From Oxytricha trifallax (Eukaryota > Ciliophora > Spirotrichea > Sporadotrichida > Oxytrichidae): a stretch of 64,000 nucleotides of DNA. Below are positions 12,756-21,616 of the stretch, piece after piece. The notes beneath the pieces were generated by a model that saw only the letters and a program-made list of their open reading frames with translations, searched no databases and was not told the origin of the DNA. Each line of letters begins with the position of its first letter. Position 1 is the first letter of the stretch. The DNA lies in NCBI GenBank assembly GCA_000711775.1, contig ARYC01000612.1, positions 62,001-126,000 on the forward strand, written 5' to 3'. The position numbers and the translations under genes are program-made.

Positions 12756-14028
12756 TCACTAATTATGCACTTTTGGATCGCGTGGTAGAGATCTGAAGTT
12801 TAATTTACTCAACCACTATTCGACCTATTCAATTGATATGTCTGATCGTCGATTTGGCTTGATTATTACTTACTTTGGCATATATTTCATTTACTGAGAG
12901 ATTAATGTTTTCTCTATAAATTGCCAAATTCTTTGCTTCGTATCCTTTTCAAACCTGGATGAGTAGTGATCGTTGCGAGGCAAATCACACTCTATTTTTA
13001 TTGCTGCTATTGCCCACAGATCCCTTGAAAGTCTCCATCTCTCCATTCTTCTTTTACTGAAATTATCCTGGAGATCCCATAACACTTCCTAACCTTGATA
13101 CTTCTACTCTTAATGCTCTATTGAAGTCAATAATTGTCACTCTTAAAGGCGAGAAGTTTATCATAATATTCTCAGACTTTAAATCCCTGTGAACAATGCC
13201 TAACTTATGTAGCTCTTTTATACATTGTAAGGTTTAAGTTGTTATAAAGGCAAGCTTCTAATGATTCCTTTAATCTGCAATGAAATTTCTGAGGGTAATT
13301 TTTTAGAGTGAGAGTCTGAAAGCAACATGATCCTTTGCAAGGAATACAGTATCTAGCTTGATTAAGCATCTACAATGTTTAACTTTGCTTGACTTAGGAC
13401 TTGATACTCATCAGTAAACTCCATCTAATTTATATCATCACTTAAGAGATAGTTGAAAGGATAAACCTTATAACATATTTATGATCATTGACAACTTTCT
13501 TATCAATAGGGTCTTTTATAATAAGGTAGATTTAAAGAGAAGCGTCTAGGTTAATTTAAGCAAGAACAGGAATTTTTTTAATTAAATTTTAATTATAAAT
13601 CTTTGTGATTTCAGATGCAGGAAGTTTGCGTGATTTCCTCACATATTCTTATTTACTAGCTTGTTCAAGCTCTACCACTTTCGAAGATTCTCTTGCTTTT
13701 CTTTTGTTTAGTAGCTTCATTTCATCTTCATTTTTTCAACCTCTATTTCTTTCTTTTGAGCTTTTTAAAGATGCTTCCTTAAATCTCTTGTATAAGCATA
13801 GTGCTTATGGCACTCGAAGCAATATTACTTTTCGTCGATTTTATCTTGCTTTATGTATGCAGTTGGTTTGGCTTCTCTATGCAATTTCATATGGATATAC
13901 CAACTAGATTTATGAGCCAAGTCACTCTCACACTTCTCACAGAAATATACTTCAACTTCCTCTGCTTACATTGAAACTTCATTTCTAACTTTCTTCTCCT
14001 CTCTTTCTCCCACACACTTGTTTGCCAT
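12756..14028 (-). pseudogene. TBE 57-kDa-type zinc-finger / protein kinase protein, frameshifted
   Basis: Read from ATG at 14,028 to TGA at 12,756. The N-terminal part has two C2H2-type fingers: a complete C-x2-C-x12-H-x3-H finger (residues ~34-56) and a second with CFEC and a degraded His pair. The C-terminal half is a Ser/Thr kinase-like domain, recognised from HRDLKSENIM (catalytic loop) and IIDFN in place of the usual DFG. The same DFN is seen in the TBE-C copy, so the change is shared by both TBEs rather than recent damage. The activation segment has GSPG and DLWAIA-type helix F remnants. Frame changes are needed in the middle, including a TGA soon after the fingers, so this copy is broken. 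Its role in the TBE life cycle is not established. It is transcribed divergently from the 22-kDa gene. Confidence 0.85.
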
Positions 14029-14736
14029 TTATTTTCTATTATTAATTTCTATTTTAATAACAGAGACCTTAAGTGATAACTCTGATAGTACGTTATGAGA
14101 GTTCATCTCAAAGCTATTGCACTTTTTATTGATGCAAATTAAAGTTTCATTTAGTTTGATGAAAGTGCTGTTGTTTTTCTTAAAAGTTATTGCATTTTTA
14201 AATTTGAATTTAAAATTTAAAAATGCCTCTTTAAATGAGGGATTTGCAATCCTAATAGTTTCAAGGGGGAATTCTTAGAGTATTAGAATAAAAAAATGTT
14301 TTATAGGAGACAATCCAGCTTTAAATATGGTTGAGAGTGTAACCATATTAACTTTATTAAAGTACGTACCGATTTAGGAGGTGCACCTGATTAAGTACGT
14401 ACAGTTTTAAGAGGTATTTTGTAATTTTATGATTAAAATTTAGGTGCTCCTTATTTTAGTACTAGCATTAATTAAAGCTCCTAATTCAGTACTATCATTT
14501 TAGAAGCTGCTCCTAATTAAGTACGTACCAATTTTAATTTAAAAATATGGAACTGTAACAGTAGAAATTGACATCAATCTCTCAAATTTGAAACCAGTTC
14601 TCAAAACCTTCTCCAAATCCTTCTTAGAGGTTGACCTCCTATAGGATGTCCATATTTAATAGTAAGTTTGACCGATGTATATAATTGAAATCTATAAACT
14701 TAAATTTTAATATCATTTCTTAGATCTGTAAACAAG
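14029..14736. promoter_or_regulatory. Divergent promoter region of TBE-A with GTACGTAC repeats
   Basis: Non-coding gap between the divergently transcribed kinase and 22-kDa genes. It has three copies of AAGTACGTAC (GTACGTAC at 14,362, 14,395 and 14,521), interleaved with GGAG/GCTCC-type short inverted motifs. Close to the 22-kDa start is GTTGACCTCCTATAGG (about 14,630). TBE-C has GTTGACCTCCAGTAGG at the matching place, so this block is conserved between two otherwise diverged spacers. A role as promoter or protein-binding site is inferred from position and conservation only. Confidence 0.5.
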
Positions 14737-15318
14737 ATGGAGTCAATGAATGATGCAAGGAAAAGAGTGCAAGCACAAGAATTGATTCAAAGATTTAGAA
14801 GTAAGGAGGATTTGCATCGCTACCTGGTGCAGCAAGGTATTGAACTCATAGTAACCAATCTTGTTTGTGTTGTTGGCTTGTTTCTGCCAACGATGGAAGA
14901 CACTTAAGTTTCATTTCTAAGAGCGATACTCTGCGAAGAAAAGAAAGTATTAAAAACTTAAGATGTAAAGTTTGGAGAGTATCCTAACTATCTTGAAATC
15001 TCAGTGAATAATTTATATGACGATTCATTGAATGACCAAGAGATTTCGTAGTACCTGCCTAAGAAGCAGTTGTCAAATAAAATAGCCGAAAGAAACTATT
15101 TCTTTGGCATACTTGCAACAATCAAAATTGATTATTTAAAAGAAATTGTGCAAGAATCTCATAAGAAAAAGTACATCATCTCACCAGAAGACAAGAGCAC
15201 ACAAGGCATCAAGATAAGTGAGAGCTGGCTGTCAGAGCTTCAGATGCACCCTTATATATCTAGTAAGATTTAAAGTTTAACTCTTTAGAAAAATCTTGAA
15301 CTGTTTTCTTCTTTATGA
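14737..15318 (+). CDS. TBE 22-kDa protein, intact
   Basis: Uninterrupted 193-residue frame from ATG 14,737 to TGA 15,318, using TAA and TAG as Gln. The start is chosen because MESMNDA is also the start of the TBE-C copy. The length fits the 22-kDa protein described for Oxytricha TBEs; its biochemical function is unknown to me. Well-conserved blocks versus TBE-C are the first 27 residues, a central NLYDD segment, ERNxFFGxLATxK, and a C-terminal GIKISxxxLxELQxHPxISSK. No membrane segment or metal-binding motif is seen. It has no frameshifts, unlike its neighbours in the same element, which suggests it decays more slowly or was under selection longer. Confidence 0.88.
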
Positions 15319-15521
15319 TGAAACAGAGCAAACTTATCAGAGAGCGAAAGTTGTAGACAAAGCATGAAGTTAGCAAGAGACTTTATTCAAATATTTAGCC
15401 TCCAAAGTTAATCAACATAGATGTTGGAGCTGACAGTAAGAGTAGAAATCTAGGAGGAGGTAAGTAACAGGAGGAAAAAAAGTAAGAGAAACCAGCTCCT
15501 ACGAATGTACTTTAAATGTGA
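15315..15521 (+). CDS. Small basic ORF overlapping the 22-kDa stop (-1 frame)
   Basis: 68-residue frame starting with ATG at 15,315, overlapping the end of the 22-kDa gene as TTATGATG and ending at TGA 15,519-15,521. The peptide is Lys/Arg/Glu-rich (for example RERKLQTKHEVSKRL). In TBE-C the 22-kDa gene ends at the same codon number and is followed by an ATG in the same relative frame, with a related peptide (ERKSQVKHELSKRL) after a further frame change. It may be a separate small protein made by stop-restart, or a C-terminal extension reached by -1 frameshifting. Coding status is likely from conservation; the mechanism is not shown. Confidence 0.5.
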
Positions 15522-15530
15522 TTTATATTT

Positions 15531-16580
15531 TCAATAACTTAACTATTAAAATTATTTGAACAGATTCACTCTCCTATCTTTAGCACACTTTTAAGACAAA
15601 TAATTATCTACTCTTTTCGCTGAGCTTTTATTAAAGTCTACTGTATCGACAGGTAGGTCATGCATCAAGTGCTATAGCAGCAGTTTCTTGTAATGACCTT
15701 TTAATATACCCCAGTTGAATTCAATTCCATTAAACTATGGGTTGTAAGGCAAGCTGGATACAGGTGTGATTCGTTGTTTTCATAATTTTTCTAAGTCTCC
15801 TTTTTCTTATGAACTGAAAGGTTATCATTAAACAGTATGATCTCAGATTCTGAGTACTTCTCTCTCAGCTGTTCTAAGAACTTGATATACTGCTAAGTCT
15901 TAATTGAGCGAGGATGAATAACCTAAGTCTCTAAACAAGCATCCTTGATACTACCTCCAAGAATTGCCATTGTTTGTAACTTAACTTTCAAATCATATAC
16001 CTCTATATTACTATGTCTCTTTTAAAAAGACTTCTAGATGCAAGTGTAGAAGGTAAACACAGCCTCGTCAGCATGTGTGAACTTAATATTATTCTATTAA
16101 GCTCTCTGCATTTAATTATAAGTTCAAATTAAGATATTAATGTAAAATGGCAGAGTGAAATCAATCACTTCTTGATACAATTCACACCTTTGTAGAGATA
16201 CCATTTCTTTTGTAAACATTTGCAATAGATTATGCAAAGATCTGTAACTCAGGGAATTGGCAGTGAAACATAGTGGCTCGTTAGTCTAATGAGAAGTGAG
16301 CCCAATACATCAAAGTATTTTTCATTGATAATATAGTCAATATGCTTCTATAGAAACTTTGACTTTCTCTTTGGCATAGAATTCAGCTATTATTGCTTTA
16401 GTTATACTGCTATAAGGCAGTGGGAACGGACAGTCGATGGGCTTCGCTTTAAGAGCAGTGCAATTGACTTATAATTGAGTACTGGTTTGACTTATTCACT
16501 GTATATATCACATCCATATCACACAGTTAAACACCTTTATCATAAATAGACCCTAAAAGCTTGCTATTTTCGTCTCGCAT
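15531..16580 (-). pseudogene. TBE 42-kDa DDE transposase, frameshifted
   Basis: Spans ATG 16,580 (just inside the right inverted repeat) to TGA 15,531, about 350 codons, the size of the 42-kDa TBE transposase. Recognisable blocks are the first catalytic Asp in FTHADEAVFTFYT, the second in NDNLSVHKKK, and the glutamate region FNGIEFNWGILKGHYKKLL. The spacing corresponds to the DD34E class (IS630/Tc1/mariner superfamily). Reading these blocks together needs several frame changes: after the N-terminal helix-turn-helix part, near 16,280, and between the second Asp and the Glu. This copy is inactive. In Oxytricha, TBE transposases are known to be required for genome rearrangement. Confidence 0.88.
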
Positions 16581-16582
16581 TT

Positions 16583-16652
16583 AATTAATAACCTCAACCC
16601 CTAACAAATTCCTTGCAAATCAAAGCTCTTCATTAGGGGTTTTAGGGTTTTG
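16583..16652. repeat. TBE-A right terminal inverted repeat
   Basis: Ends GGGGTTTTAGGGTTTTG, closer to the canonical G4T4 telomere repeat than the left end. Followed at once by the ATT target duplication. Confidence 0.85.
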
Positions 16653-18019
16653 ATTGTTATTGAAATTAAAAAGATTTAAGATTTTATTCAAATAACTTTA
16701 ATTATTATTAATTAAAAACTAATAAACAAATAATAAATTAAGAGCAAAAAACAAACCTAGTTTTCATTGCAAGTTTCAAACATTAAAATCATAATTTTAT
16801 GTATTTTAATATTGATAAAATAGAAAACAATAAGGAATTTGAAAAATAAAGTAATAGAATAACTACCTATATATATATTTATATTATGCTAAATTTATTT
16901 AAATTTTTCGAAATCATTTGTTGATTAGCGCAGTGTGACTGTAGTTGTCGTATTAATTATATATTATAGGGAATTTTTATTATGCAATTTTCCTAAGAGT
17001 ATTAATAGAATATTAGGCAGCGCAATCAGAATAGATTAAATCTAAAAATATATGAAAATTCTAGAAAATAATTAGAGAAATTGTGAAATTTATGTTAAAT
17101 TAGACTTTTTAATAAAAAAATGAGAATTTTAGGAACTTACATTAATTGTATTTTTAAAAAAAATGTCTATAAATTCAAAGAGATTTTGATAATAAGTACT
17201 TTCTTTTTAATTCATTGTAATTTTAATAGTTGATTTTATCATTGTATTTAGTTAAAAGATGAATTTGGATAATTTTTTATTTTAAAAAATTTATGATCGA
17301 TGTTAATCTTTTGTCTTTTAAAATACATCATTTACAATTCACTATAATGGGTTCTTCTTGTATAAATCATACATAATTTTTATTGTTTTGGGGATTTGCA
17401 CTGCTATATTATAAGAATTCTTTAATATACTTCCGCTCATAATTTTTCTATTTACTAAATATTTTTAATTAATTTCTTCTAAAATTATTAAATTTATTAA
17501 TTAATCTCATGAAATTCTATTATTAAATTCACTTTCATATAAATATGATCATCATCCTATAATGAAACTTTAAATGCTAATATATTTGTGAGTTTTTAAG
17601 ATAAATCAATTCTGATTCGATATTCATGCTTAGCGAGGTCTAAATAACTTAAATCGATATTTTCGGGTGTTTTTGGGGAATATATTTTTGATAGTGTATG
17701 TTGCAGGGGAAAGATTCGGCCATGGACAAATTTTGAAATAGTCCCAAAATGGACAAAGTGACCACCCCTTTAACTTTTCATAACTACATTATAACTTGTG
17801 TTCCTGTGTCTCACTCTTGCATATAAGACATATTAATAGGGATATATGTTATTCAAACAGTAGTTTATGATTATATTTAATGGTAATAGGAACAAAATAA
17901 AATTCTTAAACATGGATTTTAATCTTATAATTTCCAATTTTTTTAAAAATAAATACATTTGTAATTTCCTTTACTAATTCTTTTTAAATTTTTATTTAAT
18001 AATAAATATATTACACATA
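16653..18019. other. AT-rich stretch; F-type end relic at 16,811
   Basis: No gene seen. At 16,811 the plus strand reads TTGATAAAATAGAAAA and then a GGAATTTG block. This resembles the outer end of family F elements (20,682, 45,480, 59,569), but no matching right end was found, so it is a solo relic. A slightly GC-richer patch at 17,625-17,790 has no recognisable content. Confidence 0.4.
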
Positions 18020-18407
18020 TTACTCATATTTTATTTTTTTAAATAATACAATTAAATTAGCGTAAGTTAACTCTCTTGAAACAAAGAGAGTATGGTACTT
18101 GTTCGATAGAGAATTGATAATCAGCTTGACTTTATTTTTGGCGGTACCCCACTATCGCCTGCATGAAACGAGTTAACATTACTTTAATATTAATTAGTTT
18201 GTTTAGTTGATTTTTATGCCTAAATTAAAGTAATGTTAACTGGTTTCATGCAGGCGATAGAGGATACCGCCAAAATTAAAGTCCAGTTGATTATCAATTT
18301 TCTATAGAACAAGTACCATGCTCTCTATGTTTCAAGAGAGTAAACTTCCTCTAATTTAATTGTATTATAAATTAAATTAAATTCCCCAATTCTAATTTAT
18401 TCTACAA
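18020..18407. repeat. MITE G2 (inverted repeat, TA target)
   Basis: 388-bp element with TA at both flanks (18,018-18,019 and 18,408-18,409). The inner ~300 bp is a clear inverted repeat holding the family core TTGGCGGTACC, ACTATCGC and TGAAACGAGTTAAC. The outer ~40 bp are decayed. A ~45-bp block starting GTTAACTCTCTTGAAAC and its complement lies nearer the ends. Same family as G1 and G3 by core motifs and length; no coding capacity. Confidence 0.8.
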
Positions 18408-19037
18408 TAATGATACCTTGAATTGCTATCTTGAAATATAATGAGTCTTTTTAATGGACATAAATGGTAAATCCATCTCGTTAACGTTACCTTTTTTAAT
18501 CTTTGAATTTTTCTGTTAGATTTAATAGGTCTCTATCATAGATACCAACAAGTTTTGCTTATCCCTTTCTTAATAAATTAGTTTTCTAGTTTCTAGTTGA
18601 TCTAAACTTGCTTTTATATAGCAAATTGAGGTAATTTTACGAGATATTTTTGCAATAAAGTCTTTCTTGAATGAAGAGATTTTGGTCAAGTATAATATCT
18701 TTAAATGTATTTTTAGGAGCCAACCCTTTACAGCTTTTCTAATAATTTGGAATAGATTTTTTAAAATCTAGTCATTCATATCAGTTTTATTAAAACCTCC
18801 TGCATTACCAATATGATTCCTGTACAGCTTTTAAGAAGTTCTTCTTTCCAGTAACCATAAATTGCAGATTCCATAACTTCACCTTTATGATTAAATGCTA
18901 TATTAGAAATTTCTTCATCATTTTTAGCGTTTGAACCTCCATCAATTAATCAAAATTTTTTTGAATATTCAAATAGTGAAAATAAATAATAATAGTAATA
19001 ATAATAAGATCACATTGAGGTCTCTGGGGACCCCCGA
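18408..19037. other. AT-rich spacer, nothing recognised
   Basis: About 630 bp between G2 and the next gene. I see no repeat, RNA or coding signal. Confidence 0.4.
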
Positions 19038-20182
19038 TCATAGTAAGCATGGCAGCTTGTAAGGGTCAACCCCTTTTAATAATTTTGATTATTTATATTA
19101 GTTAATTAAATAATCTTCCCAATCGATCTCACTGTCTATTTCTGAGTGATTTAGACGGCTCTACCAGTTTGAGTCGTCGTATGCGTAAGGTAGTTCTTCA
19201 TACTCACTTTCCCCACCTTCCATTTCTTGTGTTTTGGTGAGTGATTTTCTTACAAAAGTTAGTACTCTTATGAAGTCCATATGTAGTTCTTTGTATATCT
19301 CCTAGTTTGGGTTGAATGTGTAGCTATCATCTTCATATATTTCTATCGCTTCGGTGATATTTGTGATGTGAGTTTCTTAGTGTTTAGCTACCTTTCCCCT
19401 GACTATATGCTCAACATGTCTTCTGAGGAAAATTAGAGAGTTCATATTGTTTTGCTTAATAGTAAAGAGCTTCTTTTTGTCATCTAGGTTTTTAAAGAAG
19501 ATAAGGTACTTTTTTAGTTGTTATAGGGAGTATAAACCAAATTATTATTCGCATCTTTAAAGCTCCTCTTCTTTTAGGAGCATGGAGAATTTAGGTTTCT
19601 CCTAAAAGGAAAGGATTTCGTCAAGTGGTGGTCCTTAGGGGACAGATTACTTGAGAGGTTGTCTGGGCACTGACGTTCTTGGAGGTTGTTCCTCCTTCTT
19701 TTCTTGTTCTTATTCTGTCATAATAGTGTCTTGTTTTTGTATTGTCTATTATGTTTAGACTTGGTTCTCAGTCTAGATCTCGATTATGTTTAGGCCTGTT
19801 GGGCTTAACTTGTTGATTGAGTTTACTTGATTTTATAGCTTGGTTTAGACTTTAGATATTTATTAGTCAAGTTATGATATCTGTTATATCATCTTACTCT
19901 ATTATGTAGTACTAGGTAGTGTGACGTCATTGGTCAGATTCTGTTGTAGTGTGTTGGTCAGAAATTTTTTGTTCTGGATGATACCGATCTGTGACGTATT
20001 TGCTCTCTTGGGGTATTGTATAGGAAAGATTCGTTCTCTAGTGAGTAGTAACTTTCCTCAGTTTCAGAGTTTGTCCAATCCGAGAGGGTTGCTTCTTTTT
20101 GAAGGACTAGCCTGTGTGCTTCCTTTGAGATTTTAGCGACTATTAGTAGTAATTGAACTGTATTCTCATTTTATGTTTCCAT
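19038..20182 (-). pseudogene. Unrecognised Q-rich acidic protein, one frameshift
   Basis: Minus-strand coding region from ATG 20,182 to TGA 19,038, ~380 codons, with TAA/TAG as Gln and GC well above the flanks. One single-base frame change is needed near 19,980 (A-run before TTTCTGACC). Regions in order: a Lys/Glu N-terminus; an acidic Ser/Tyr patch (residues ~30-60); a long Gln/Asn-rich, probably coiled-coil middle (~95-165); a Pro/Glu-rich linker; a helical, charged C-terminal domain (~215-330); and a very acidic tail with repeated EIDSEIDWED-like residues. I recognise no family. It lies between TBE-A and the F1/B nest and shares no ends with either. It could be a host gene, an MDS set, or an ORF of a degraded element; a broadly similar acidic, Gln-rich protein is encoded at 63.2 kb. 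Confidence 0.5.
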
Positions 20183-20831
20183 GTAGTAAGGAAGTTAATT
20201 ATGTGCCCAGTTGCTACTTGTTGTGTCAAGTTTTCATTGCTTAAGTAAAATTGAAAGGTTTTGAAGCTCATTAGTAGGTACCAAGTCCTTAGGATGAAGG
20301 ATCTTTCTCTCTTACTCAGTCACGTACCTAGACCCGAGTTTTATAGTTTCTATAGATGATTTAGTTGTCTTTGAGAGAGATTAGTATCATTGGTTGTGTA
20401 TGATACAGCTTCGATAGAGGGTAGTTTAGATTTTATAAGTCAGATTTCATCATTGAACAAGATTGGGTTGGAACTATTTAGTACGTAATTTTTAGTTCCG
20501 TTTTAATTTAATAATTGAAAATAAATAAATAAACTATGCTATTCTTTTATTATCATTAGTATCTCTAGCAAAATATTATTATAAAATACATTATTATTTG
20601 AAGTTAAGAACAATTTTTTACTAAAGCCTAGCTTTTAGAATAGTTAGATTTTGTTTTTAATATTTTTACTTTCATTCAATATTGATAAAATAGATAAAAA
20701 ATAGGAAATTTGAGAAATAAATTAAATAAAGAGATAAAGAAGTAATATTAACTGCCAGTAATTAGGAGTATTAGTAAGTGTAATTAGATTTATATTTAAA
20801 ATTTAATTAATTAATAAATCAATATATATAT

Positions 20832-20933
20832 AAACCCCAATACATATATGCGTGATAAATCTATAAGTTGGTATAGTGATAATTTAATATCGATAAATAG
20901 CGAAATTCCAAACTTCACAATTTAACTTATTAT
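20832..20933. repeat. Element B left terminal inverted repeat
   Basis: About 100 bp matching the complement of 35,268-35,369. The telomere-like tip is shorter here (AAACCCC) than at the right end (CCCCAAAACCCC). Confidence 0.85.
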
Positions 20934-21061
20934 GAGAGGGCCAATTCAAGAGTCTTAGAAAGAGAGTCTTTAAGAATGCTGCTAATTACAGTTTGAGTGT
21001 TCTAGTGATCATATATTGTTGAAAGTGTTCCTTATACTATACTAAGTCCATATGTCCATAA

Positions 21062-21616
21062 AATCCAGTAGCTTTCCCAACTACTTTTTGCAAAAATTCA
21101 ACTTTAGTATAAACCCCCCCTCTTATAGGGTCTAAAATCCAGTCTGAAGTCTAGAATCCAAAGCCAGTCTGGACCCCCTTCAACCATGACCTCGATTTTC
21201 GAAAACGAGTGCCTTTGCTTTCCATTCTACTTTCACTGCACATTTCTACTGGTTATATGTACGTTATGAACAGTATAGGGTTGAATTCGCCATTAGGCCC
21301 TCGGATTTTTCGATTTTTCCAAAAAGCCAATTTTCAAGGAGGCCAGACTCGAAAAGCACTCAAAAGACCCATGGCGGGTCCGCCATTTCTTGCAACCCTA
21401 CTTTTTTTCACCTTTATATGTTGGTATTAACATAAGCAATGCATTTGAACTGGTTTGCAGGCTATAGCTCTTTAAATCCACTGGATAAGTGAAGGAGAGA
21501 GGTTTTTCTTATAGTAAATTTGAAGAATCCAGTGGTATTTTTTAATAATCCACCTATTAAATTTAAAAATCCAGTATATAATACTATAATCAAAACTTAA
21601 AAATACCATGAATCCA
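21062..21616 (+). repeat. Dispersed AATCCAGT repeats upstream of the SecA-like gene
   Basis: The motif AATCCAGT occurs exactly at 21,062, 21,136, 21,526 and 21,568. Variants AATCCAAAG (21,154), AATCCACTGG (about 21,475), AATCCACC (about 21,547) and AATCCAGCC (21,611, over the start codon) also occur. All lie in the ~550 bp between the left end of B and the SecA-like start. The spacing is irregular. They could be binding sites for the element's transposase or a regulator, or a decayed tandem repeat. A GC-richer patch at 21,170-21,420 within this stretch has no recognised coding content. Confidence 0.5.

Larger units (their letters stand above)
12645..16652. mobile_element. TBE-A, complete telomere-bearing element
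   Basis: A 4,008-bp transposon with ~70-bp inverted ends (12,645-12,714 and 16,583-16,652) that begin with degenerate C4A4 repeats. It is flanked by the 3-bp duplication ATT (12,642-12,644 and 16,653-16,655), matching the ANT target known for Oxytricha TBEs. Gene order is kinase/zinc-finger (minus), 22-kDa protein (plus), small overlapping frame (plus) and transposase (minus). The 22-kDa gene is intact, while the kinase and transposase have frameshifts, so this copy is probably not autonomous. TBEs are removed from the developing macronucleus by their own transposases acting with host factors. Confidence 0.93.

Noticed and set aside
13605-13907. 100-codon plus-strand frame inside TBE-A
   Set aside because: It is the antisense shadow of the zinc-finger half of the kinase gene, which has clear C2H2 motifs on the minus strand.
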